Of a stretch of DNA of 64,000 nt, positions 25,008 through 34,274 are shown piece after piece. Each line of letters begins with the position of its first letter. Position 1 is the first letter of the stretch. The stretch is taken from assembly GCA_963843565.1 (NCBI GenBank), contig CAWJKY010000003.1, forward strand, positions 2,790,001 to 2,854,000. Reading direction: 5' to 3'. The translations under genes were made by a program, and so were the position numbers. This stretch comes from DASZQY01 sp963843565. Lineage in GTDB: Bacteria; Pseudomonadota; Alphaproteobacteria; Rhizobiales; Kaistiaceae. The notes below the pieces were generated by a model. The model ran no database searches and was not told the origin of the DNA. It saw only the letters and a list, made by a program, of their open reading frames with translations.

Positions 25008-25529
25008 TCACAATTGATCGGGCGCAAGGCCGGCCGGCAGGGCCACGATCAGCGGCTCGTGGCCGGTGTCCTTCAGGAACGAGATGAGGCCCGCGGAGGA
25101 GACGGTGGTGGTCGCCGTATTGGTGAGGGGATGGCCGTTGACGGCGGGGGCGGCGGCGAGGCGTTCGTCGATCACCACGGTCACCCGGCCCTCCGCGTCG
25201 TTCATGGCGGCGAAGGCGGTGACGGAGCCCGGGGTGACGCCGAGGGCCTCCATGAGCACCTCCGCCTTGCCGAAGGAAAGGCGGCCCGAGGCGCCGATGG
25301 CGTGATGCAGGTGCTTGAGGTCGATGACCGCATCTTCCGGCGCGACCACCAGGAAGAGGGCGCCCTTCTTGTCCTTCAAGAACAGGTTCTTGGTGTGGGC
25401 GCCGGGAATCTGGCCGCGCAGCTCCTGGGACTCGTCGACCGTGAAAACCGGCTCGTGGTCGACGGTCGTCGCGGCAATCCCCAGACGGGCGAGACAGGCC
25501 ATGAGATCGTCGCGGGTCGCGGGGGGCAT
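25008..25529 (-). CDS. Prolyl-tRNA editing protein ProX/YbaK-like
   Basis: A 173-residue free-standing editing domain that hydrolyses mischarged tRNA, usually Ala-tRNA-Pro. Conserved pieces are TVDHEPVFTVDESQELRG, HTKNLFLKDKKGALFLVV with the catalytic lysine, and the C-terminal VNGHPLTNTATTTVSSAGL. The ATG at 25529 has a strong AAGGAAG ribosome site. The frame is open for 67 more codons upstream, but those are translated family E repeat. Confidence 0.92.
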   Translation of the reverse strand: MPPATRDDLMACLARLGIAATTVDHEPVFTVDESQELRGQIPGAHTKNLFLKDKKGALFLVVAPEDAVIDLKHLHHAIGASGRLSFGKAEVLMEALGVTPGSVTAFAAMNDAEGRVTVVIDERLAAAPAVNGHPLTNTATTTVSSAGLISFLKDTGHEPLIVALPAGLAPDQL

Positions 25530-25540
25530 TCTTCCTTGAT

Positions 25541-25686
25541 CTTCCCTGTCCGGCCTCTCGCCGCGATCCCTGTCGGGCCTGTCGGCCCTCCACGCTCTCT
25601 TGTTGCCTTCCCTGTCGCGCCTGCGGCGCTCCACGCTCTCTTGTTGTCTTCCCTGTCCGGCCTTCGGCCGTCCACGCTCTCTTGCG
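25541..25686. repeat. Tandem cluster of family E repeats upstream of the ProX-like gene
   Basis: Three to four adjacent copies of an approximately 45-bp unit: CTTCCCTGTC, a short GC-rich hairpin (GGCCTTCGGCC, GCGCCTGCGGCGC or GGGCCTGTCGGCCC), then CTCCACGCTCTCTTG. The hairpin arms differ between copies but remain paired. The cluster fills the 5' region of the ProX-like gene and ends about 60 bp before tRNA-Gly. A single further copy lies at 976-1022. Confidence 0.75.
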
Positions 25687-25745
25687 CTTGGGCGGGGGGC
25701 AGCGATATAAGCCCCGCGACGGTCCGACAAGGGGCCGCCACGCGA

Positions 25746-25820
25746 GCGGGTGTAGCTCAGGGGTAGAGCACAACCTTGCCAAGGTTGGGGTCGAGGGTTC
25801 GAATCCCTTCGCCCGCTCCA
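25746..25820 (+). tRNA. tRNA-Gly(GCC)
   Basis: A 7-bp acceptor stem GCGGGTG/CGCCCGC with one G-T pair, D arm TAGCTCAGGGGTAGAGC, anticodon arm CAACC-TTGCCAA-GGTTG with anticodon GCC, T arm CGAGGGTTCGAATCCCTTC, discriminator T and an encoded CCA. All canonical features are present. Confidence 0.97.
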
Positions 25821-26019
25821 GTTTTCCCGACAGACATGGCCCCGGCTTAACCAAAACGCGGCCGAGGCAGAGGCGGGATTTTCGGCGCGCGCGGCCGCCT
25901 GACCGCGACCATTCGCGCTGGCGCGGAGGTTGGACTTTGCCGGGGTTTGCGCCTATCTAGCGGTGCTTGCACGACGCGAAGTCGACACGCAAATGATTGC
26001 AGCTTCGACAGTCCCGTCC

Positions 26020-26346
26020 ATGACACCCGCACCGCGGACGCGCCGGCGGATCGACATCGACGAGCTTCACGACAACGCCCACGAAGCCAGCGAGCTGCTC
26101 AAGGCGCTCTCCCACGAAACCCGTCTCGTGATCCTGTGCATGCTGATCGACGGCGAGAAGAGCGTCGGCGAGATCGAGGCGAAGCTCGGCCTCCGCCAGC
26201 CGTTCATCTCGCAGCAGCTGGCGCGGCTCAGGGCTGACGATCTGGTCGAGGCGCGGCGCGACGGCAAGAACGTCTACTACGCCATCGCGCGCCCGGAAGC
26301 GGTCGCGGTGATCGAATCCCTCTATCAGGCGTTCTGCGGGCGCTGA
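26020..26346 (+). CDS. ArsR family regulator, SqrR/BigR-like
   Basis: A 108-residue winged-helix repressor. It has the ArsR core LLKALSHETRLVILCMLIDG, GEKSVGEIEAKLGL, RQPFISQQLARLRADDLV and the wing RRDGKNVYYAIA. It carries exactly two cysteines, C40 (ILCML) and C106 (AFCGR), 66 residues apart. The persulfide sensors SqrR and BigR use a Cys pair at nearly the same places (C41 and C107 in SqrR, from memory). A reactive-sulfur sensor is therefore likely. The ATG at 26020 matches the family length; an in-frame ATG at 25993 is possible. No sulfide-oxidising gene is adjacent. Confidence 0.85.
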   Translation: MTPAPRTRRRIDIDELHDNAHEASELLKALSHETRLVILCMLIDGEKSVGEIEAKLGLRQPFISQQLARLRADDLVEARRDGKNVYYAIARPEAVAVIESLYQAFCGR

Positions 26347-26511
26347 ACCGCTCACTTCGGGCGCCCAAGTCACGCGTTGGCGCGGCCGAACACCCTGACT
26401 ATCCAAGGTTTTGCCGGTACACTGGGTCTTCATGTCTGGCGGCGCATCGTGGGTCGGCGCGCAGCCAGCTGCCTTTCGGGGGGTCGAGGGGATGAACGGG
26501 ATCGAACTTTG

Positions 26512-28383
26512 GTGGGCATTGGTTTCTCCCGTCGCTGGTCGCTTGTCCTTGTCCTGACGCTGGCGCTCGCCACGGCGGCGGCGCCCGCCACCGCCGCGCC
26601 CGCCTGGTGGCCGTTCGGCCAGAAGGCGCCGGCCGAACCGGTGCCCGACGCGGTCACCTACACCACGACGCTTGTGACGCCCGACGCCGACCGGCAACTC
26701 GCCAAGGCGCTCAAGCAGGCCTCCGGTCTCATCAGCCAGCAGAAGACGCCGGCCTCCGGGCTGGTCGGGCTGATCGCGCGGGCGCGGCAGGACATCGCGC
26801 GGCTGACGGCGGTGCTCTACGAAAACGCGCGCTACGGCGGCGAGATCGCCATTGCCATCGACGGGCGGCCGCTCGCTTCGCTGAGCCCGTTCGACACGGT
26901 CTCCGCCGATCCGGTGCCGGTGACGATCACGGTGACGGCGGGCCCCCAGTTCGTGTTCGGGCGGATCGCGACGACGGCGTTGCCGGACGGCATGACCCTC
27001 GACCAGCTCGGCCTGACGCCCGGCGCGCCGGCGAGATCCAGTTTGATCGTGGGAGCGGAGGTGGCGATCGCGGAAGGCTGGCAGAAGGAAGGCCATCCAC
27101 TCGCAAGAATCGGCCGGCGCGAGACCGTCGCCGACCACCGCACCAAGACCCTCGACGTGGCGCTCGCCGTCGATCCGGGGCCGGTGGCGAACTTCGGCCG
27201 GGTGAGCGTCGAAGGGACCGAGCGGGTCGACCCGACGCTGGTCGCCAAGCGGGCGGGAATCGGCACCGGGCTCTACTCGTCGACGGTGGTCAAGCGGGCG
27301 CGGAGCCGCCTCCTCGATCTCGGCGTGTTCGACAGCGTGCGGGTGACGCCGGCGGCGGCGCTCGACCCGGACGGAACGATCCCCATCGTCATCACGGTCG
27401 GCGAGCGCAAGCGCCACGTGATCGGCGCCAGCGTCAGCTATTCCAACACGGAAGGGGCGGGGGCCGAGGTCTACTGGCGGGACCGCAACGTCTTTGGCGG
27501 CGCCGAGCAGCTCCGGTTCAGCGCCGCGGTGTCGCGGCTGTTCACCGGCGCGTTCGATCCGGACTATCGCCTCGCCGGCTCGTTCAAGAAGCCGGCGATC
27601 TTCGACCCGATGACCGATTTCACGCTGAGCGCGGAGGGCTATCAGGAGACGACGGCGGCCTATCGCGTGCGCCAGATCGACGCCGCCGCGGGCCTTACCC
27701 ACATCTTCTCCGACACGGTCTCCGGGTCGTTGACGCTGGAGGAGGCGCGCTCGCGCACGACCAGCGCCGCGGTCACCACCAACCACCTGCTGACGACGCT
27801 GACCGGCGAACTGCAATGGGACACGCGCGACAATCCGCTCGATCCGACGCGCGGCTTCCGCGCGCTGGTTTCGGCGGCGCCAGCCTACGACGCCTGGCCA
27901 AACAAGGCCTACGCGACCTTTCGCACGGACTTCTCCGCCTATCACGGCTTCGGGCCGACGGACCGCTTCGTCCTGGCCGGGCGGGTGGCGGCGGCGGTCA
28001 TCACGGTCGACAATATCGGCGTGGTGGCGGAGGACCGGCGGCTCTACGCGGGCGGCGCCGGCTCGGTGCGTGGCTACGCCTATCAGAACATCGCGCCGCG
28101 CGATGCCAGCGGCAACATCGTCGGCGGGCGCAGCATGCTGCTCGCTTCCGCCGAGGCGCGTTACCGGATCAACGACCAGTTCGGGGTGGTCGCCTTCGTC
28201 GACGCGGGCAACGCCTACGCCTCAGTTCTGCCGACGTTTGACAATCTCAAGGTTGGGGTCGGCGCCGGGCTCCGCTATCTGACGCCGGTGGGGCCACTTC
28301 GCTTCGACGTCGCCGTGCCGCTGCTGCCGCAAAGCGGCGACCCGACCGTGGCGTTCTACGTGGGGCTCGGTCAGGCGTTCTGA
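26512..28383 (+). CDS. tamA: Translocation and assembly module protein TamA
   Basis: A 623-residue Omp85-family outer-membrane protein. After a signal peptide (LVLVLTLALATAAAPATAA), POTRA domains occupy about residues 35-290, including GRVSVEGTERVDP and RARSRLLDLGVFDSVRVTP. The C-terminal beta-barrel ends with LYAGGAGSVRGYAYQNIAP, the conserved VRGY element, and a terminal Phe. It partners TamB in moving lipids or proteins between the membranes. Start is uncertain: I use GTG at 26512 (TTG at 26509 is next to it), because longer versions add sequence before the signal peptide. Confidence 0.88.
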   Translation: MGIGFSRRWSLVLVLTLALATAAAPATAAPAWWPFGQKAPAEPVPDAVTYTTTLVTPDADRQLAKALKQASGLISQQKTPASGLVGLIARARQDIARLTAVLYENARYGGEIAIAIDGRPLASLSPFDTVSADPVPVTITVTAGPQFVFGRIATTALPDGMTLDQLGLTPGAPARSSLIVGAEVAIAEGWQKEGHPLARIGRRETVADHRTKTLDVALAVDPGPVANFGRVSVEGTERVDPTLVAKRAGIGTGLYSSTVVKRARSRLLDLGVFDSVRVTPAAALDPDGTIPIVITVGERKRHVIGASVSYSNTEGAGAEVYWRDRNVFGGAEQLRFSAAVSRLFTGAFDPDYRLAGSFKKPAIFDPMTDFTLSAEGYQETTAAYRVRQIDAAAGLTHIFSDTVSGSLTLEEARSRTTSAAVTTNHLLTTLTGELQWDTRDNPLDPTRGFRALVSAAPAYDAWPNKAYATFRTDFSAYHGFGPTDRFVLAGRVAAAVITVDNIGVVAEDRRLYAGGAGSVRGYAYQNIAPRDASGNIVGGRSMLLASAEARYRINDQFGVVAFVDAGNAYASVLPTFDNLKVGVGAGLRYLTPVGPLRFDVAVPLLPQSGDPTVAFYVGLGQAF

Positions 28384-28404
28384 CCGCACCAACCGAAGGC
28401 CGAG

Positions 28405-31400
28405 ATGCGCATCCTTCGCAACACCCTGCTGGCGCTGGTCGCGCTGGTCATCCTGATCGTGATTGCGCTGGCGACGCCGCCCGGGCGTGCGGTGGTGGCG
28501 AACGTCGTCGCGGGCGCCGCCTCCGGCAACGGGCTCACCGTCGCGATTGAGGACATGTCGGGATGGCCGCCGTTCCAGTTCGGGGTGGGGCGCGTGGTGC
28601 TCTCCGACCCCGACGGCGCCTTCGCGGAGATCGACAACCTGACCGCCGGGCTGCGGTTGCTGCCGCTGCTGACCGGGACGGTTTCCCTCGATGGGCTCGC
28701 GGCGGAGCGGGTGGCGATCGCGCGGCGGCCGCACTTGCCGGCGGCGAAGGATGGTGGTGGGGGCGGACTGGTACCGTTCGCGGTCGATTCCTTCAGTGTC
28801 GCCAAGCTGGAGCTCGGCGCCGGGATCGCCGGCCGCGCGGCGGTGCTCACGCTCTCCGGTTCGGCGTCGGCGGCGGCCAACGGCGCGCTTGCCGCAACGC
28901 TGACGGCCAACCGCATCGACGGGGTGGCGGGCAAGCTTGCCGTGACGGTGACGCGCGCCGACGGAAGCCAGCCGCTGACCGCCACGCTGACGCTCAACGA
29001 AGGCGCCGACGGGATTCTTCTCGGGCTGATGGGACGCGACAGCGGACCCGGCTACGCGCTCACCCTCGACAGCGGCGTTTCCGGCGGCACGGTCACGGGC
29101 AAGGCATCGCTGAAATCGGAGGGCGCGGCGCGCTTCGACGGCAGCTTCGCGCTGACGCCGAAGAACGGTGGCGGCACGCGGGTGACGCTCGACGGGACGG
29201 GCGATCTCGCCGAGCTGGTGCCGCCCGCCTATGCCGACCTTCTGAGCGGACCGCTGACGATCGCTGTCGACGCCGATGTCGTGCGCGACCCGGGCAAGGC
29301 GCTGCCGCGGATCGCGATCCGCAAGGGGACCGTGACCACGGGGAGCGTATCCGCGCAGGCGTCGGGGACGCTCGGCGACGCGGCGGCCAATCTTGCGCTG
29401 AGCCTTAATGTCGCCAAGGCCGGCGGCGGACGGATCGCCGTGCCGGGACTTGCCGACGGCGGCTTCGACCGGGTGGCTCTGAAGGGGACGGTGGCGCCAA
29501 AGGGCAAGGCGCTGCGGCTCGACCTCACCGGCAACGTCGCGGGGCTCGACGTGGGCGGAACGGCCATCTCGAACCTCGGGGCATCGCTGGCGGTGGAGGC
29601 GCGCGGCGACGACCCACTGGCGAGCGCCACGCTGCCATTTGCCCTCAGGGTCGAAGCGGACGCGATCAAGACGAAGACGGGCACGGTCGCATCGAGCGAT
29701 GCGGCGCCGATCCTGCTGTCGGCGGACGGCACGCTCGACGTGGCGAAAGCGGTGGCGACGGTTTCGGCGAAGCTGCAACTGGCCGGTGGCGCGACCGACT
29801 ATTCCGGCACGGTGTCGGTGGGCAACGTCGCCGGCAAGGCGACCGTCGCCTACGCGGACCTTGCGCCGCTGTCGCCGTTGGCGGGGCAGACGCTCGCCGG
29901 GGCGATCTCGGGAAGCGCGGAGGGGACGTTCGTCGGCGACGCGGCGAAGATCACGGTCGCGGCGACGACGAGCGACCTCGATCCGGGCAACGCCACGGCG
30001 GCGAAGCTGCTTGCCGGCAAGACCGACATCGCCGCGACGATCACGCGCGCCAGCGACGGATCGCTGGCCGTTTCCGGTCTGAAGGTGGCCGGCGCTGCAC
30101 TTCAGGCGACGGGCGCGCTGACGCTCGGCGCCGAAAGCATCGATGGCAATCTCGACGGCGCGATATCCGACCTGGCGCTGGTGGCGGAGGCGTCGAGCGG
30201 CGCGGTCGGATTCACGGCGAAGATTTCCGGCGCGCGCGACCGGCCGACGGTCGAAGCCGACCTGACCGTCAAGCGCGGCAAGCTGCTCGGTCAGGCGATC
30301 GACGACGCCAGGGCGGCGTTCTCCGGCGCGCCGGCGGATTCCGGCTGGCAGGGGGCGCTGACGCTTGCCGGCGGCTTCGGCGGCAAGGCGCTGTCCGGGA
30401 CGGCGACGGTCGGCCTCGATGCGACGAGCGGGCAACTGGCGCTGCCCGCGATCGACGTGGCGATCGGCGGCAACCACATCAAAGGCGGGCTGACGCGGAC
30501 GGCGGCGGGCCTGTTCGACGGGACGCTGACGGTCGATGCGCCGGACCTCGCAACGCTTGCGGCGCTGGCGCTCACCGACGCCGGCGGCGCCGCGACGGCA
30601 CGCGTCACCTTCGCCCCGGATGGCGACAAACAAAGGATCGCGGCGGATTTCTCCGGCAAGGGCATCGCCGTCGGATCGGCAACGGTCGGAACCGTCAAGG
30701 GCAGCGTCACCGTCGACGACGCGCTCGGCGCGCCACGCCTGAGCGGCAACGTCAGCGCGACGACGATCACCTCCGGCAGCGTCAAGCTCGACACGGCGAC
30801 GCTGTCGGCGGCGAGCACGGCGGGCAAGACGACGTTCGAGGCGAAGGCCAAGGGCCCCGACCTCGACCTTGCCGGAACGGGAAATCTCGACGGCGAGACG
30901 CTCACCATCGCGACGCTTTCCGGTTCCGCCTACGGATCGCCGGTGAGGCTTGGCTCGGCGCTGGCGCTGGCGCTTGCCGGCGGCGAAACCGGCATCACCA
31001 ACGCCGACCTCGCCATCGGCGGCGGCCACGTGCGCCTCAACGGATCGGTGCAGCCGAAGCTCGACCTGACGGTCGCCATCGCCGGGGTGTCGGCGGCGGT
31101 GGTCAACGGGTTCGCGCCGCAGCTCGGGGCGGGCGGCACGGTTTCGGGCGAGGTGACGGTGCTCGGGGACGACGGCGGCACCCCGCTACACCTGGCGGGC
31201 GGATTGGCGCGACGTGGCGCTCGCCGCGACACGGAGCGCCGGGCTGCCGGCGCTGACCATCTCGGCGCGCGGCACCGGCTCGGCCACCGCCACAAGCCTC
31301 GATGCGACGCTCAGCGGCGCCGGGCTGTCGCTGACCGTGTCCGGGTCGGTGCCGTTCAAGGGCACCGGGCTCTCCCTCGACGTTGCCGGCGACGTGCCGC

Positions 31401-32665
31401 TGGTGCTGCTGGCGCTCGCCACGACCCGCGAGTTGCGGCTTGCCGGGACCGCGAAGGTGGCGCTCAAGGTCAGCGGCGGGACGTCGGCCCCGACGGTCAA
31501 CGGAACGATCGACCTCGCTGACGCGACGCTTGCCGATCTCGAGACCGGCGTCGGGATCACCGGCGCCAGCGGGCGCATCGCCTTCGACGGACGCACCGCG
31601 ACGACCACGGGAATCAGCGGGCGGCTCTCGCAAGGCGGCGACGTGACGCTCGCCGGGACGCTCGCCGTCGATCAGCCGGGCTTGCCGGCGGACCTGACGG
31701 TGCGGGTGGTCAACGGGCGCTACGCGGACGGCGATCTCGTCAAGGCGCAGCTTGGCGCCGACCTGAAGATCAGCGGTCCGCTGCTGGGCGGCGGGCTGAT
31801 CTCCGGCACGGTAAATCTGGCGCGCACCGAGATCCAGTTACCCGACAAGTTGGGCGGCGCGGCGACGGCCATCGACGTCACCCACATCAACACGCCGCCG
31901 GGTTTCACGCCGCCGCAGGCGAGCGAGCCGGCGTCCGCCACCGACAGCGGCGGCGGCAGTGGCGGGCTCGCCCTGTCGATCACGCTCAATGCGCCCAACG
32001 GCGTGTTCGTGCGCGGCTTCGGGATCGATGCGGAGGCGGGTGGCGCGCTGACGCTCGGCGGCACGACCGGTAATCCGCAAGCCGTCGGCGCCTTCGCGCT
32101 CAGGCGCGGGCGCATGGAGGCGCTCGGCAAGCGCTTCAACTTCACCAGCGGGTCGCTGACTTTCGCCGGCGATCTCGTACCGCTTCTCAATTTCGAGGCG
32201 ACGACCAGGACCTCGGACAGCGTCGTGACGCTGCACGTCACCGGCCGCGCCAACGACCCGACGATCAGCTTCACGTCGAGCCCGTCGCTGCCCGAGGAGG
32301 AAATTCTTTCGCGGTTGCTCTTCGACCGTGGCGTCGGCAAGTTGTCGGCGCTTCAGGCGGCGCAACTGGTCGATGCAGTGGCGCAGATGACCGGCGCGCT
32401 GGGCGGCACCAGCGTGTTCACGCGGCTCCGCCAGGCGACCGGGCTCGACAACCTCGACATCAGCCAGGACTCCACCGGCGGCACCACCGTGGGCGTCGGC
32501 AAGCGGCTCAGCGACCGGGTCGAGGTGGGGGTCGAGGCGGGCAGCGGCACCGGCGGCGGGCGGGTGAGCGTCGATATCGACATTACCGACAACCTCAAGG
32601 CCAACGCCGCGGCCGGCAACAACGGCGAGGGCAAGGTCGGGCTGTCGTTCGAGAAGGAATACTGA
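28405..32665 (+). pseudogene. tamB: TamB translocation/assembly protein, frameshifted as read
   Basis: The first frame starts MRILRNTLLALVALVILIV, a single membrane anchor, and runs through long beta-rich AsmA/TamB repeats to about 31200. Then the frame shifts by one, and the rest, from DVALAATRSAGLPALTIS to the C-terminal DUF490 domain (GAFALRRGRMEALGKRFNFTSG; LSRLLFDRGVGKLSALQAAQ), continues to 32665. The rejoined protein would be about 1,419 residues, full length for TamB. The shift lies in GGCGGGCGGATTGG at about 31195-31208. TamB bridges inner and outer membranes for lipid transport. It follows tamA by 21 bp. The frameshift may be an error. Confidence 0.82.
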
Positions 32666-32718
32666 GCGGCGTCGTGCCTCGCTTGGCAACGGGCGGGCGG
32701 GGCGGTTGAATGCCGCCC

Positions 32719-33972
32719 ATGGGGCAATTCTCATTCATGGCGCTGGCGCGGAACGCGCTCACCGGCCACCGGCAATGGCCGGAACAGTGGCGTTCGCCCG
32801 AGCCCAAGCCGGAATACGACGTGGTGATCGTCGGTGGCGGCGGACACGGGCTCGCCACCGCCTTCTACCTCGCCAGCGAGCACGGCATCACCAACGTCGC
32901 GGTGCTCGAAAAGGGCTGGCTCGGCGGCGGCAACACCGGCCGCAACACGACCATCATCCGCTCCAACTACCTTCAGGACGAGAGCGCGGCGATCTACGAG
33001 CACGCGCTGAAGCTCTGGGAGCGCCTCTCCGGCGAGCTCAACTACAACGTCATGTATTCGCCGCGCGGCGTGATGATGCTGGCGCACTCGGTGTCGGACG
33101 TGCAGGTGCTGCAACGGCATGTGCATGCCAACCAGCTCAACGGAATCGACAACGAATGGCTGACGCCGGCGGAGGCGCAACGCTTCTGCCCGCCGCTCAA
33201 CATCTCGCCGTCGCTGCGCTATCCGGTGCTGGGCGCGGCGCTGCAACGGCGCGGCGGCACGGCGCGGCACGACGCGGTGGCGTGGGGCTATGCGCGAGCG
33301 GCGGACGCCTGGGACGTCAACATCATCCAGAACTGCGAGGTGACCGGCATCACGCGGGGGCACGATGGCGCGGTCGGCGGCGTCGAGACGAGCCGCGGCA
33401 CCATCCGGGCGAAGAAGGTGGCGGTGGTCACCGCCGGCAACACCAGCGTGCTGATGGCGATGGCCGGCCTCCGCATGCCGATCGAGAGCTATCCGCTGCA
33501 GGCGCTGGTCTCGGAGCCGGTGAAGCCGGTGCTGCCGTGCGTGGTCATGTCGAACACGGTGCACGCCTACATCTCGCAGTCCGACAAGGGCGAACTGGTC
33601 ATCGGCGCCGGCACGGACAGCTACATCTCGTACAGCCAGCGGGGCGGTTTCCACGTGGTGCAGCACACGCTGGAAGCGATCTGCGAACTCTTCCCGACGT
33701 TCCGGCGCCTGAAGATGCTCAGGAACTGGGGTGGTGTCGTCGACGTGACGCCGGACCGTTCGCCGATCATCGGGCTGACGCCGGTGCCGGGGCTCTACGT
33801 CAACTGCGGCTGGGGGACGGGCGGCTTCAAGGCGACGCCGGGCTCGGGCCACGTGTTCGCGGCGACGATCGCGAAGGGCGAGCCGCATCCGCTTGCCGCG
33901 CCGTTCGCGCTCGACCGGTTTCGCAGCGGCGCGCTCATCGACGAAGCGGCGGCCGCAGCCGTGGCGCACTGA
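32719..33972 (+). CDS. soxB: Sarcosine oxidase subunit beta
   Basis: A 417-residue FAD-dependent subunit of heterotetrameric sarcosine oxidase, which demethylates sarcosine to glycine with transfer of the methyl group to tetrahydrofolate. It shows YDVVIVGGGGHGLATAFYLA, the FAD-binding motif, LEKGWLGGGNTGRNTTIIRS and the C-terminal GLYVNCGWGTGGFKATPGSG. The start at 32719 (MGQFSFMALARNALTG) fits the family. It is the first gene of soxBDAG. Confidence 0.96.
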   Translation: MGQFSFMALARNALTGHRQWPEQWRSPEPKPEYDVVIVGGGGHGLATAFYLASEHGITNVAVLEKGWLGGGNTGRNTTIIRSNYLQDESAAIYEHALKLWERLSGELNYNVMYSPRGVMMLAHSVSDVQVLQRHVHANQLNGIDNEWLTPAEAQRFCPPLNISPSLRYPVLGAALQRRGGTARHDAVAWGYARAADAWDVNIIQNCEVTGITRGHDGAVGGVETSRGTIRAKKVAVVTAGNTSVLMAMAGLRMPIESYPLQALVSEPVKPVLPCVVMSNTVHAYISQSDKGELVIGAGTDSYISYSQRGGFHVVQHTLEAICELFPTFRRLKMLRNWGGVVDVTPDRSPIIGLTPVPGLYVNCGWGTGGFKATPGSGHVFAATIAKGEPHPLAAPFALDRFRSGALIDEAAAAAVAH

Positions 33973-34274
33973 TGCTGCTCATCCCCTGTCCGATCTGCGG
34001 GTCCCGGCCAGAGCTCGAGTTTCGCTACGGCGGCGAGGCGCACGTGGCGCGGCCTGCGGACCCGGCCACGCTCGACGATGCCGCCTGGGGCGCCTTCCTT
34101 TACGAGCGCACCAACAAGCGCGGCCTCGCCTACGAGCGCTGGCGGCACATCCACGGCTGCGGGCGCTTTCTCAACGCGGTGCGCGACACGGTGAGCGACG
34201 AGATCGTCGCGACCTACAAGGCCGGCGAGCCGAAGCCGGACGTGGCGCGGCTGGTCAAGGGCGGCGCGCGGTGA
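33972..34274 (+). CDS. soxD: Sarcosine oxidase subunit delta
   Basis: A 100-residue zinc-binding subunit of the sarcosine oxidase complex. It starts MLLIPCPICGSRPELEF, with the two N-terminal zinc cysteines, and has the C-terminal zinc pair in HGCGRFLNAVRDTV. Its ATG overlaps the soxB stop (TGATG). Confidence 0.95.
   Translation: MLLIPCPICGSRPELEFRYGGEAHVARPADPATLDDAAWGAFLYERTNKRGLAYERWRHIHGCGRFLNAVRDTVSDEIVATYKAGEPKPDVARLVKGGAR

Noticed and set aside
28222..31029. 935-codon minus-strand frame opposite tamB
   Set aside because: Arg/Gly-rich, no motifs; tamB on the plus strand has recognisable TamB features and follows tamA closely.
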